Shown: piece after piece, positions 18,428 through 27,308 of the stretch
Layout: the number at the start of each line of letters is the position of its first letter
Position numbering within the stretch: position 1 is the first letter of the stretch
From: Planctomycetota bacterium
GTDB lineage: Bacteria > Planctomycetota > J058
NCBI GenBank assembly: GCA_019636275.1
Contig: JAHBXY010000064.1
Coordinates: 1-47,626, forward strand
Direction: 5' to 3'
DNA: 47,626 nt
Notes under the pieces: model-generated
The model's input: only the letters and a program-made list of their open reading frames with translations
The model's database searches: none
What the model was told of the DNA's origin: nothing
Made by a program: the position numbers and the translations under genes

Positions 18428-20470
18428 GTGAGCACCGCCGTCGCCAAGATCAAGTCCGTCGCCGCCGACAAGGACGCGAAGCTGGAGCTCCGGGTCGCCG
18501 GGGGCAAGGCGGGGGACCCCGTCACGTTCACCATCTACAAGGTGAGCGACGACTCCCAGCTCGACACGATCGACGGGACGATCCAGAAGGGCAAGGCGGT
18601 GGCCACCTGGACGGCCAAGGGGCCGGCGCCGGACGCGGCCGCGCGCGCCTGGCGCGTCTACTACAGCGCCGTCGTCGACGGCGTGACGGCGACGTCGCCG
18701 GAGATGGAGGTCTACCTCCCCGACGTCGAGGTGAGCTCCGTGGGCGAGGACGACGCGGCGCTCGCCGACATGCGCTTCGAGCTGGCCGTCCTCGAGGGCA
18801 AGAAGAAGACGAAGACCGTCAAGGGCCACACCGGGTCCAGCGGGACGTTCAAGGTGCAGAACCTCCCCCCCGGTGAGGTGCAGGTCACGTGGCTGGCGCC
18901 GGCGCGGCTGATCGACTGGGTGGAGGACACGGCCGGCAAGAAGAAGGCCAGGCTGAAGAAGTCCTTCACGGCGGAGCTCGTGTTCCCGCCCGCGGGCGAC
19001 CACAAGCAGTACGTCAACCTGCCCGCGACGAAGGACCATCCCGAGTGGGGGAACAAGCTCAAGGTGCGCATGCGCGTGCACCCCGACGACGGCCCGAGCC
19101 GCCCCGGCGACGAGTTCTTCGTGAAGGTCGAGTACCCGCCCGAGGACCAGCTCAGCAAGCGCAAGGTCCCCGCGCGCAAGCTGGCGGGCGCCAAGGCGCA
19201 GGCCTGGGCGGACCTGGGGACGACGGTCAAGGTCAAGGCGGAGGGCGCCGAGGGCACCGTCGAGCTCGAGCTCGGCCTCGCGGGCGGCGACCAGGTGACG
19301 CTCAAGGTCGGCGGCACCGACACGTGCGAGGACGCCGAGGTCACGATCACCAACTGGCGCAAGCTGTTCTACGTCATGCAGCGCAACGCCGGCTCCGTCA
19401 TCCACGGCATGCAGCGCACGGCCGACACGCTGGCCGACGTGTTCGTCGAGTACGAGCGGCACGACGAGGTCACGTTCACGAAGGCCGACACGCCGCCCTC
19501 CATGGCCGGGTCGTGGGTGGCCGGCAAGGAGTTCGGGGTCGCGACCGAGCAGCTGGTGATCGGCTCGCACAACCGCAAGTGGTTCCGCGAGAAGTTCGCC
19601 AAGGTGGCGATCCCGAAGGACATGAAGCAGTGCACGATCGACCTGATCGTGTGCGACCAGCAGTACGACGGCGTCGACGGCTGGAGCAAGCCCCACAAGG
19701 ACACGACGACGACCAAGCTCACGACGGACAACGGCTGGTCCGAGGCGTTCGACGGCGAGCTCTTCCCCGCCAACCTCAACGACGCCAAGCACCCCATGAC
19801 CTCCGGCTCCTGGCGCTGCACGGCGCCCAAGGGCAAGCCGGGCCACGGGGTCAAGGGCACGGTCACCCAGGAGATGATCACGGTCGACCGGAGCAAGGAG
19901 ACGAAGAAGGTCCACATCGACCTGACGAAGGCCCCCAAGGGGGACCCGGCGAGCCTGGTCGGCGACGGCACGGCGGACAAGTACCCGGTCGAGGTGACCA
20001 TCACGGTCGTGTTCGCCAAGGGCCCGTACCTGGGCGAGAGCGCCAACGAGCACCAGCTCATCGTCCTCACCGCCGGCGCCGACTGCTTCAACGACACGGT
20101 CGTGCACGAGCTCGGCCACAACATGCGGCAGGCGCCGTCGAAGGGGAACAAGCCGCCGGCGGCCCTGAAGCTCGACGACCACCCGCACAAGTACGAGGGC
20201 CACGGCCACACGGGGCCGCACTGCGCGCACAACCTGGATGCCGTCGCCACCCACGTGTGGGCCGACGACTACTCGAGCAAGGGGCCCGTGGCGACCAAGG
20301 CCACCGACGAGCCCGACTACGACCTGCTCTGCGACGCGGCGGGCGACCTCGTGCACGGCGACTGCGTCATGTACGGCTCGGGGCCGAGCGACGACCCGTC
20401 GCCGTCCGCCGGCTTCTGCGACGACTGCAAGCCCTATGTCCTGGCCAAGGGCCTGGAGAGCGTGCGGTGA
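18428..20470 (+). CDS. Predicted zinc metalloprotease 3 of the tandem array
   Basis: A 680-aa protein and the smallest of the four proteases. GTG at 18428 has GGAGG five bases upstream and lies 14 bp after the previous stop. Order: an Ig-like N-terminus (VTFTIYKVSDDSQLDTI); a beta domain from about residue 97 with GHTGSSGTFKVQNLPPGEVQ; HKQYVNLP; TNWRKLFYV (about 308); HNRKWFREKF (about 381); IVCDQQYDG; H560-ELG-H564; GHGHTGPHC (H594, H598, C599); CVMYG (C646); FCDDC; and a short tail. It is Lys-rich and has no signal peptide or TM helix. It may represent the core architecture from which the other three vary. Confidence 0.9.
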   Translation: MSTAVAKIKSVAADKDAKLELRVAGGKAGDPVTFTIYKVSDDSQLDTIDGTIQKGKAVATWTAKGPAPDAAARAWRVYYSAVVDGVTATSPEMEVYLPDVEVSSVGEDDAALADMRFELAVLEGKKKTKTVKGHTGSSGTFKVQNLPPGEVQVTWLAPARLIDWVEDTAGKKKARLKKSFTAELVFPPAGDHKQYVNLPATKDHPEWGNKLKVRMRVHPDDGPSRPGDEFFVKVEYPPEDQLSKRKVPARKLAGAKAQAWADLGTTVKVKAEGAEGTVELELGLAGGDQVTLKVGGTDTCEDAEVTITNWRKLFYVMQRNAGSVIHGMQRTADTLADVFVEYERHDEVTFTKADTPPSMAGSWVAGKEFGVATEQLVIGSHNRKWFREKFAKVAIPKDMKQCTIDLIVCDQQYDGVDGWSKPHKDTTTTKLTTDNGWSEAFDGELFPANLNDAKHPMTSGSWRCTAPKGKPGHGVKGTVTQEMITVDRSKETKKVHIDLTKAPKGDPASLVGDGTADKYPVEVTITVVFAKGPYLGESANEHQLIVLTAGADCFNDTVVHELGHNMRQAPSKGNKPPAALKLDDHPHKYEGHGHTGPHCAHNLDAVATHVWADDYSSKGPVATKATDEPDYDLLCDAAGDLVHGDCVMYGSGPSDDPSPSAGFCDDCKPYVLAKGLESVR

Positions 20471-20483
20471 AGGCGAGGCGCGC

Positions 20484-21677
20484 GTGAGCGACGAGCGGCT
20501 CGTCGTCGACGACGGAGACTTCTGGACCGACCCGCGGCGCCGCGAGGACGAGCTCGTGCCGCGGCTGCTCGAGGAGGGCTTCCTCGGCCTGCGGCTCGAC
20601 GCGCCCGGGCGCATCGACGTCGAGGACGCCGACGCCATGCCCCTCGTGGGGCTGTTCGGCGCGACGGCGCAGGAGCGGCAGGTCCACGACCTCGAGCGCG
20701 ACCTGGTCGTCGTGGCCACGCGGCTCGAGAGCCGCCAGACCTGGGCCGCCCTGCTCCACGAGCCCAGGCGGGCGCCGCGCGGGCGCCCGCGCAGCGTCGC
20801 GCCCGCCGGGTCGGGCCGGGGCATGCGCATGTTCGCGGCCGACGCCCGCCCGCGCCTGCCGGACCTGCCCTGGCGCCCCGGCACCCTGGCCCTGCGCCTG
20901 CTCCTGGCTGACAAGGCCTCGAACGCGGCCCGGACCGTCCTCGGGCGCGGCGCGCGGCCGATCGAGCAGGACCCCGCCGTGCAGGCGTTCCTGGCCGAGC
21001 ATCGCCAGCCCGCCTTCCCGCGGCCGGTCTGGCCCCTCCCCGACTCGCCGCTCCCCACGTTCGACCCGATCGACGGGTCGCCCGAGCCGCCGGCCGAGGT
21101 CGGGATCGTCGTGGCTCTGGACCGGGTCAACGTGGTCCGGGAGGGCGGTCCGCAGGTCACGTGCATCGCGCGCGGGAGCTTCCGCCTGCCGCTCTCGCCG
21201 CGCGACCTCGTGCGCCCCGAGCCTCCGCGCGAGGCGGACGACGACGACGCGGTCCACGCTTCTGCGGGAGCTGCTGCGGCAGTGGCTGACGACGCCCTGC
21301 CCGACTGGGACCCCCGCGTCGAGCGCGAGGCCGAGCGGGCCGAGCGCCGCGCGGCCGAGGACGAGGGGCTGGGGCTCGTGTGGCGCGACGTCGGCGACCC
21401 GGCGGCCCGGGCCGTGATTCCGGTGACGCTCGTGGGCACGGGCGTGAAGCGGCCCGACCCGCTCGTCGTGCCGCTGCAGGTGCCGATCTACGCCGACCTC
21501 GACCCGGCGCGCCTGCCGCCGACGGTCACCGGGCACTTCGCGCTCGACCTCCTGCGCGTGCCCGACGGCTACAAGCTCCTGCGGCAGACCACGCACCTGT
21601 GGGCGTTCTCGGGCGACGTGGTCGCGGGGCCGTTCACCACGGCCGTCGTCGCCGAGGCCGAGGTCAGGCGCCCATGA
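20484..21677 (+). CDS. Array partner protein 3
   Basis: At 397 aa, the longest partner. GTG at 20484 opens with SDERLVVDDGDFWTDP after a purine-rich GAGG. Family blocks are complete: FLGLRLDAPGRIDVED, DLVVVATRLESRQTWAALL, LPWRPGTLALRLLLADKASN, SPEPPAEVGI (hinge), ARGSFRLPLSPRDLVRPEPP, VTGHFALDLLRV and LWAFSGDVVAGPFTTAVV. The extra length comes from an insert of about 50 residues, charged and Ala-rich, between the hinge domain strands (DDDDAVHASAGAAAAVADDA, ERAERRAAEDEG). Its stop lies in the first copy of a 13-bp tandem duplication that leads into protease 4. Confidence 0.87.
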   Translation: MSDERLVVDDGDFWTDPRRREDELVPRLLEEGFLGLRLDAPGRIDVEDADAMPLVGLFGATAQERQVHDLERDLVVVATRLESRQTWAALLHEPRRAPRGRPRSVAPAGSGRGMRMFAADARPRLPDLPWRPGTLALRLLLADKASNAARTVLGRGARPIEQDPAVQAFLAEHRQPAFPRPVWPLPDSPLPTFDPIDGSPEPPAEVGIVVALDRVNVVREGGPQVTCIARGSFRLPLSPRDLVRPEPPREADDDDAVHASAGAAAAVADDALPDWDPRVEREAERAERRAAEDEGLGLVWRDVGDPAARAVIPVTLVGTGVKRPDPLVVPLQVPIYADLDPARLPPTVTGHFALDLLRVPDGYKLLRQTTHLWAFSGDVVAGPFTTAVVAEAEVRRP

Positions 21678-21693
21678 GGAGCGCCCATGAGGA
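21668..21693 (+). repeat. 13-bp tandem duplication at the partner 3 / protease 4 junction
   Basis: GCGCCCATGAGGA occurs twice in a row (21668-21680 and 21681-21693). The first copy contains the stop of partner 3. The second adds an extra ATGAGGA before the Shine-Dalgarno of protease 4. Confidence 0.9.
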
Positions 21694-21708
21694 GCGAGGA
21701 GGGCCCGC

Positions 21709-23856
21709 GTGACGGACACCGCGACGCCGCAGCAGAGCGCCGGCGTGCAGTACGTGGTCATGGAGGGCGAGGTCCAGCTCCAGGCGCGCCTGGAGGGGCT
21801 CGAGGCCTGCACGGAGGTCACGTTCGACATCCACAGGGCGAGCGACGGCGGGCTGGTCGACTCGGTCCCGGGCGAGCTCGCGCGCGACGGCGTCACGGCG
21901 ACCGCCGCCTGGCGCCCCGAGCTCGACCCCGAGGGCGACGCGCGCGGGCTGCGCGTGTACTACGTCGCCCGGGCGGACGACCTCGAGGTGACCTCGCCGG
22001 AGCTGGAGGTCTACCTGGACTGGGTCGAGGTCACCTCGCTCGACCCCGAGGGGAACCCGCTGCCCGACTGCGGCTACACGCTGACGATCGGGCGCTTCGA
22101 GCGGCATGGCCACACGGGCCTCGACGGCACCTTCCGGGAGGTAGGGCTCCCGCCCGGCGACGTCGAGGTGGAGTGGAACGGCGACAGCGACGCCGCGCTC
22201 GTCCTGGTCGAGTGGCTCGACGAGACCGGCCCGACGCGGAAGGCCAAGCTCCAGCGGGTCCCGCGGGTCACGTTCGTCTGGCCCAGCCCGGAGGGCGACG
22301 GCGGGCGCCGCTTCTGGCTGGGCGACGGCGGCGAGCTGCACCTCCAGGACCGCTTCCACGCCCACCAGCAGCTCACCAACCTCGACGCCGACCCGGCGCA
22401 CCCCGAGCGCGGCGAGCGCCTCACCTGCCGCGTCGGCTTCTGGCCCGCCTCGACCGGCAAGGGCGGCGACAAGATCTACGTGAAGGCCGAGTGGCCGCCG
22501 GCGGACCGGCTGAGCAAGCGCAACGCGCCCGCCCGCGCGCTGGTCGGCGGCGCCGACAAGCCCTGGGCCAGCGGCGCCAACGCCAAGGGCCTCGAGCTGA
22601 CCCTCCAGGCGGAGGGCGGCGAGGTGACGTTCGAGGTCGACCTCGGCCTGGCGGGCGGCGACCAGGTGACGCTGTCGATCGGCTCGACGGACAGGTGCGA
22701 GGACGCCAGGCTCGTCGTCACCAACTGGCGGACGGTCTACTACCAGCCGACGCTCCGGCGCGGCCTGACGCTCCCCGACCTGAGCCAGGCCGAGGGGTGG
22801 TTCGCCGACGGCGCGGTCACCCTCGAGGCGGACGGCGCGGCCGTGCAGGTCGACGCGGGCCCGCCGGCCGGCGGCGTCGACGGCAAGGGCGGCCTGACCT
22901 TCGTGCCGGCCGAGTGGTACTGGGACGGGTCGACGCCGCCCGACCCGCCGACGCACCAGATCATGCTCGTCGGCCACCACAACTGGAACCACTTCGAGGA
23001 GGACGTGTTCCTCGAGCGCAAGGGCGCGCTGGGGGTGAACCTCGTCCTGTGCGACCGGGTGTGCCACGGCACGAACCACCTGCACGCGCCGTACGTCCAG
23101 TCGTTCGCGAACGTCGAGCTGCCGGGGCCCGACCTCACCCAGATGGTCGACGTGCCGGACCCGGCCATGCGCCTGTTCGCCCGCGCCGTGCACGACGGGA
23201 GCTTCCCGGTGGTGAACGTCCGCTGGACGGGCCCCACCGACGCGAGCGTGCCGGCGGAGCTGCGCAACAAGAGCGGGACCGTGCCCGAGGCCTGGATCGA
23301 GGTCCCGAGCATGGGCGGCTCCTACTACTTCATCGTGTTCCCCGCGCCCGACGACGCGAGCGTCCCGGAGGCCGAGCGGCTCCCGGGCCAGATCCTGGCC
23401 GCCGGCGGCACGTTGAAGGTGCGCGGGCAGGTCTACGTCGCCGACGCCGGCTTCGCCGGCTGGGCGCGCGGAAAGCAGGTCGCGCTGGCCAAGGACGAGG
23501 GCGACGACGCGGTCATGAACTACCTCGTGGCCCACGAGGTGGGCCACAAGATGCACCAGGCCGCGGCCAACAACGCGCCGTCGCAGGGCTGGGAGGCCGC
23601 GTACTACCTCCCGCCGGGCTTCGCCTTCAGCGACCATCCGCGCGGCTACCAGGGCCACAACCACGTCGGCGGGCACTGCAACTTCGGCGTGCCCGACGCG
23701 AAGGTCTCGGAGCCCGACTACACGACCCTCGCCGCCGACGAGCAGGGGACGTGCGCCATGTTCGGCATGGTCCTGAGCGACATGTCGCGGCTGATCGGCT
23801 TCTGCGAGCACTGCCTGAAGTTCACCCGGGGCTACGACATGAAGAGCGTGCACTGA
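21709..23856 (+). CDS. Predicted zinc metalloprotease 4 of the tandem array
   Basis: A 715-aa protein. GTG at 21709 follows GGAGG. Same plan as its siblings: an N-terminal Ig-like region with VTFDIHRASDGGLVDSV; DWVEVTSLDPEGNPLPDCGY (about 101) and HGHTGLDGTFREVGLPPGDV; a block here reading HAHQQLTNL; TNWRTVYYQ (about 337); HHNWNHFEEDVF (about 422); LVLCDRVCHG; then H609-EVG-H613, GHNHVGGHC (H652, H656, C657), CAMFG (C682) and FCEHC. It carries an insert of about 40 residues between TNWR and HHNW. No signal peptide. The zinc-site motifs are fully conserved, so it should be active if the family is. It is followed one base later by partner 4. Confidence 0.9.
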   Translation: MTDTATPQQSAGVQYVVMEGEVQLQARLEGLEACTEVTFDIHRASDGGLVDSVPGELARDGVTATAAWRPELDPEGDARGLRVYYVARADDLEVTSPELEVYLDWVEVTSLDPEGNPLPDCGYTLTIGRFERHGHTGLDGTFREVGLPPGDVEVEWNGDSDAALVLVEWLDETGPTRKAKLQRVPRVTFVWPSPEGDGGRRFWLGDGGELHLQDRFHAHQQLTNLDADPAHPERGERLTCRVGFWPASTGKGGDKIYVKAEWPPADRLSKRNAPARALVGGADKPWASGANAKGLELTLQAEGGEVTFEVDLGLAGGDQVTLSIGSTDRCEDARLVVTNWRTVYYQPTLRRGLTLPDLSQAEGWFADGAVTLEADGAAVQVDAGPPAGGVDGKGGLTFVPAEWYWDGSTPPDPPTHQIMLVGHHNWNHFEEDVFLERKGALGVNLVLCDRVCHGTNHLHAPYVQSFANVELPGPDLTQMVDVPDPAMRLFARAVHDGSFPVVNVRWTGPTDASVPAELRNKSGTVPEAWIEVPSMGGSYYFIVFPAPDDASVPEAERLPGQILAAGGTLKVRGQVYVADAGFAGWARGKQVALAKDEGDDAVMNYLVAHEVGHKMHQAAANNAPSQGWEAAYYLPPGFAFSDHPRGYQGHNHVGGHCNFGVPDAKVSEPDYTTLAADEQGTCAMFGMVLSDMSRLIGFCEHCLKFTRGYDMKSVH

Positions 23857-23857
23857 C

Positions 23858-24904
23858 GTGGGCGTGCTCGGGCTCACGGACGAGGAGTTCTGGGACGCGT
23901 CGCTCGTGGACCAGCCGGCGCTCGCCGAGCGCCTCTTCGACGCCGGCTTCACGGGCGTCGCGCTCGACGCGCCGGGCGTCGTCGACGTGGACGCGCGCGC
24001 GACCCTGCCGATGATCGGCGCGCGGGTCGCCACCTACGCCGACCTGCGCCGCGTGAGCTTCCGGCACCACGCGATGCTGGTCGCGACCCGCCTCGAGAGC
24101 AACGTCACCCTCGCGGCGCTCGCCGAGTCCCCGGACCGGCTCCCGCCCGAGCGCCCCGAGCCGCCGAGGGACCGCCCGGTCCAGCGCGGCACGGGCGCGG
24201 TGTTCACGTGGTCCGACGCGCGCGAGCGGCTCGGGCTGCCCTGGCGCCCGGGCACGTACGTCCTGCGCCTCGTGCTCGAGGAGGTCGCCTCGGCGCCGGT
24301 CCGGGTGCGGCTCGTCCGCGCCCCGTCGCACGTCGACCCGCAGCTCGAGGCCCACCTCGCGGCCCGACGGCTCACGCCGTACCCGCAGCACGTCTCGCCG
24401 CCGCCGGAGGCCGGCCGCGACCTGCCGAGCTACCGCCCGTCGAGCGACGGCCCCGCCCCGCCGGCCGCGCCCGGCGTCGAGCTCGCCGCGCCGCGCGTCG
24501 CCGTGCTCGGCCGCCCCTGCGTCGTCCGCGGCGCGCTGCGGCTCGTGCCCACCCGCGGCGAGGTGGTCCGCCCCCGCCCGCCGCAGACGGAGCCGACCCC
24601 GCCCGGGGGCGGCTGGCAGGAGGTGGGCGACGACGAGGCCACGGCGGTGGTCCGCGTCACGCTGCTGGTCGTGACGGAGGGGCGCTCCGTGCCGGCCACG
24701 ATCGAGCTCCACGTCCCCTGCTACGAGGCGATCGCCGACCCCGCGGCCCCCGGGGAGGTCACCGCCTCGTTCGCCGTGGACCTGCAGCGCCTGGCCCCGT
24801 TCGCCGGGCCGCAGACCTGCTTCCTCTACGCGCTCTCGGGCGAGCACGCGGCCGGCCCCGCGCGGGTCGCCATGATCCCGCCGGAGATGCTGCGCGGGGA
24901 GTGA
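23858..24904 (+). CDS. Array partner protein 4
   Basis: A 348-aa partner-family protein. GTG at 23858, one base after the protease stop, gives GVLGLTDEEFWDASL. It shows all family blocks: FTGVALDAPGVVDVDARATL, AMLVATRLESNVTLAAL, WSDARERLGLPWRPGTYVLR, PAPPAAPGVEL, VVRGALRLVPT, VTASFAVDLQRLAPF and LYALSGEHAAGP. It is the last gene of the array; the next gene, fmt, has its own putative promoter. The N-terminal Trp motif, the PW-x-PG block and the C-terminal SG-x-x-x-x-GP motif are the most constant parts across the four paralogues and mark likely structural cores. Confidence 0.87.
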   Translation: MGVLGLTDEEFWDASLVDQPALAERLFDAGFTGVALDAPGVVDVDARATLPMIGARVATYADLRRVSFRHHAMLVATRLESNVTLAALAESPDRLPPERPEPPRDRPVQRGTGAVFTWSDARERLGLPWRPGTYVLRLVLEEVASAPVRVRLVRAPSHVDPQLEAHLAARRLTPYPQHVSPPPEAGRDLPSYRPSSDGPAPPAAPGVELAAPRVAVLGRPCVVRGALRLVPTRGEVVRPRPPQTEPTPPGGGWQEVGDDEATAVVRVTLLVVTEGRSVPATIELHVPCYEAIADPAAPGEVTASFAVDLQRLAPFAGPQTCFLYALSGEHAAGPARVAMIPPEMLRGE

Positions 24905-24927
24905 CGCCGCCGCGCCGTCGTCCCGGT

Positions 24928-24933
24928 TAGGAT
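24928..24933 (+). promoter_or_regulatory. Possible -10 element of fmt
   Basis: TAGGAT (within GGTTAGGATCC) ends 9 bp before the fmt ATG. A start site about 6-7 bp downstream would give a leaderless or nearly leaderless mRNA, which fits the lack of a Shine-Dalgarno before fmt. No -35 is evident. Confidence 0.35.
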
Positions 24934-24942
24934 CCCGCCCCC

Positions 24943-25872
24943 ATGCGCCTGGCCTTCCTCGGCAGCGACGCCTTCGCGGTCCCCTCGCTCGAGGCCGCCG
25001 TCCGCGCCGGCCACGAGGTGGTCCTCGTGGTCACGAACCCCGACCGCCCGAAGGGCCGCTCCGGCGCGCCGCAGCCCACGCCGGTGAAGGCGGCCGCGCT
25101 GCGCCTGGGGCTCCCCGTGCACCAGCCCGAGGGCAAGCTGGGCGCCGACGCGGCCGAGCGCATCCGCGCGGCGGGCGCCGAGCTGGGCGTCGTCGTGGCC
25201 TTCGGGCAGTTCCTCGGCCGGCGCGTGCGCGAGGCGCCGGCGCTGGGCTACTCGATCAACGTCCACGCCTCGCTCCTGCCGCGCTGGCGCGGCGCGGCGC
25301 CCGACTTCGCGGCGATCCTCGCCGGCGACCGCGAGACCGGCGTGTCGATCCAGCGGGTCGACGCGGCGCTCGACGCGGGCGACGTCCTCATCAGTCAGGC
25401 CACCCCGATCGGCGAGGACGAGCCGCGCGGCGCCCTGCGCGAGCGCCTGGGCCTGCTCGGCGCCGACCTGCTCGCGCGCGCGCTCGACCTGATCGCCCGC
25501 GGCGAGGCGGCGTTCACGCCGCAGGACCCGGCCGGCGTCACCCACCAGGGGATCGTCAAGAAGGAGGACGGCCGCCTGGACCTGGCGCGCCCCGCCGACG
25601 AGCTGGCCCGGCGCGTGCGCGCCTGCGACCCCTGGCCCACCGGCGCGCTCGAGCTGCCCGACGGCCCCCTCCAGGTCCTGCGCGCGCGGGCGGTCGAGGG
25701 CCAGGGCCCGCCCGGCGCCGTGCTCGACCCAGGGCAGGGCGACGGCGCGCTGGTCGTCGCGACGGGGCAGGGCGCGCTGGCGCTCGTGGAGGTCAAGCCG
25801 GCCGGCAAGCGGGCGATGGCCGGGGCGGCCTGGGCGCGCGGGCGGCGCCTGCGCGCCGGGGACCGCCTGTGA
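24943..25872 (+). CDS. fmt: Methionyl-tRNA formyltransferase
   Basis: A 309-aa cytosolic enzyme that formylates Met-tRNA(fMet) with 10-formyl-tetrahydrofolate for translation initiation. The N-terminal Rossmann domain begins RLAFLGSDAFAVPSLEAA. The active-site triad is present at the standard positions: N106, H108 and D144 (YSINVHASLLPRWRGAAP, LDAGDVL). The tRNA-binding C-terminal barrel starts near residue 205 (GRLDLARPADEL, VRACDPWPTGAL). After RWRGAAP the sequence reads DFAAIL, where the commoner form is IQRAI. The final A of the stop region overlaps the GTG of rsmB, so the two genes are coupled. No def gene is adjacent. Confidence 0.97.
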   Translation: MRLAFLGSDAFAVPSLEAAVRAGHEVVLVVTNPDRPKGRSGAPQPTPVKAAALRLGLPVHQPEGKLGADAAERIRAAGAELGVVVAFGQFLGRRVREAPALGYSINVHASLLPRWRGAAPDFAAILAGDRETGVSIQRVDAALDAGDVLISQATPIGEDEPRGALRERLGLLGADLLARALDLIARGEAAFTPQDPAGVTHQGIVKKEDGRLDLARPADELARRVRACDPWPTGALELPDGPLQVLRARAVEGQGPPGAVLDPGQGDGALVVATGQGALALVEVKPAGKRAMAGAAWARGRRLRAGDRL

Positions 25873-27296
25873 GCCGGCGACCGGGGCGGGGCGGTCACCG
25901 GGGCCGCGGCCCCAGGCGGCCGGCCGCGCGCGAGGAGGGGCCGCGCCGCCTGGCGGCGGGCGTCGTCCGCGGCGTGCTCGAGGGGCGCGGCGCGGCCCGC
26001 ACGCACATCGAGCGCGCCAGCGACCGGGGGCTGTCGGCCCGCGACCTGGGGCTCCTGACGGAGCTCGTCTACGGGACGGTGCGCCGCGTGGCCACGCTCG
26101 ACGCCGTGCTCGGCGGCTGCGCGGCGCGCGGGCTCGTGCGCGTCGAGGAGGCCGTGCTCGCGCACCTGCGCGTGGCCGCCTACCAGCTCCTGTTCCTCGA
26201 CCACGTGCCGGCGGCCGTCGCCGTGAGCGAGGCGGTCGAGGCCCAGGACGAGCCGCACCTGCGCGGCTTCGTCAACGGCGTCCTGCGGGCCGTGACGCGC
26301 GTGATCGCCGGGCGGACCCACGACGACGCGGCGCCGCCCGGGGTGCCGTCGACGCGCCGCCTCCCCGGCCGCGAGCGCGGCTGGGTGCTCCTGGCGCAGG
26401 ACCTCCTCCCGTCGGCCGAGCGCGACCCGGCGGCGTGGCTGGCGGCGGCGGCCTCGTTCCCGCTGTCGCTGACGAAGGTGTGGGTCGAGCGCTGGGGGCT
26501 CGAGGGCGCGCTCGAGGTCGCGCGCGCGCAGAACGAGCCGCCGCCCATGACGCTCAGGGCGAACTCGCTCCGGACCACGCGCGAGGCGCTCCTCGAGCGC
26601 CTGCGCGCCGGCGGGCTCGAGGCCGCGCCGGGCCCGCTGCCCGGCTCGATCCGCCTCGGCGCCAGCCTGGCGTCCGGCGCGCTCGACGTGGTCGACGAGG
26701 GGCTGGCCGCCGTGCAGGACGAGACGGCCCAGCGCGTGGCGCCGTTCGTCGACCCGCGGCCGGGCGAGCGCGTCGTCGACCTGACCGCCGCGCCCGGCGG
26801 CAAGGTCGCGCACCTGGCCGAGCTCATGGGCGACCAGGGCCGCGTCGACGCGGTCGACGTCGACGAGGGGCGCCTGGCGCGCGTGCGCGACGTCGTGGGG
26901 CGCTTCGGCCTCACGTCGGTCGTCGTGGCCCTCACGGACCCCGAGGACCCCCGGCCGCCCGACGACCCGCGGCCGATCGACCGCGTCCTGGTCGACGTCC
27001 CCTGCTCGAACACGGGCGTCCTGCGGCGCCGCGTCGAGGCGCGCTGGCGCCTCGACGAGGTCGACTGGCCCGGCCTCGAGGCCGTGCAGGCGCGCCTGCT
27101 CGCGCGCGCGGTCGACCTCGTGCGCCCGGGCGGCGTCGTCGTCTACTCCACCTGCTCGATCGACGCCCGCGAGGACGAGGCGCGCGTGCGCGCCTTCCTC
27201 GCCGGCCGCCCCGACGTGACGCTGGAGGCCGAGGAGCTGGTCCTGCCGGCCCGCGGCGGCGGCGACGGCGGCTACATGGCCCGGCTGCGGGCCTGA
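25869..27296 (+). CDS. rsmB: 16S rRNA (cytosine-5) methyltransferase RsmB (NOL1/NOP2/Sun family)
   Basis: A 475-aa S-adenosylmethionine enzyme that methylates C967 of 16S rRNA in the E. coli numbering. An Arg/Gly-rich N-terminal tail of about 25 residues precedes a NusB-like RNA-binding domain (about 25-150, with LLTELVYGTVRR and FVNGVLRAV). The methyltransferase domain carries motif I as DLTAAPGGK (the more usual form is CAAPGGK). The two catalytic cysteines are C379 (VDVPCSNTG) and C429 (YSTCS). GTG at 25869 overlaps the fmt stop (GTGA). An insert around RTHDDAAPPGVPSTRRLPG lengthens the linker between the domains. The gene ends 12 bp from the stop of the convergent RING-bPH gene. Confidence 0.95.
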   Translation: MSRRPGRGGHRGRGPRRPAAREEGPRRLAAGVVRGVLEGRGAARTHIERASDRGLSARDLGLLTELVYGTVRRVATLDAVLGGCAARGLVRVEEAVLAHLRVAAYQLLFLDHVPAAVAVSEAVEAQDEPHLRGFVNGVLRAVTRVIAGRTHDDAAPPGVPSTRRLPGRERGWVLLAQDLLPSAERDPAAWLAAAASFPLSLTKVWVERWGLEGALEVARAQNEPPPMTLRANSLRTTREALLERLRAGGLEAAPGPLPGSIRLGASLASGALDVVDEGLAAVQDETAQRVAPFVDPRPGERVVDLTAAPGGKVAHLAELMGDQGRVDAVDVDEGRLARVRDVVGRFGLTSVVVALTDPEDPRPPDDPRPIDRVLVDVPCSNTGVLRRRVEARWRLDEVDWPGLEAVQARLLARAVDLVRPGGVVVYSTCSIDAREDEARVRAFLAGRPDVTLEAEELVLPARGGGDGGYMARLRA

Positions 27297-27308
27297 TCGT
27301 GGCGCCGG

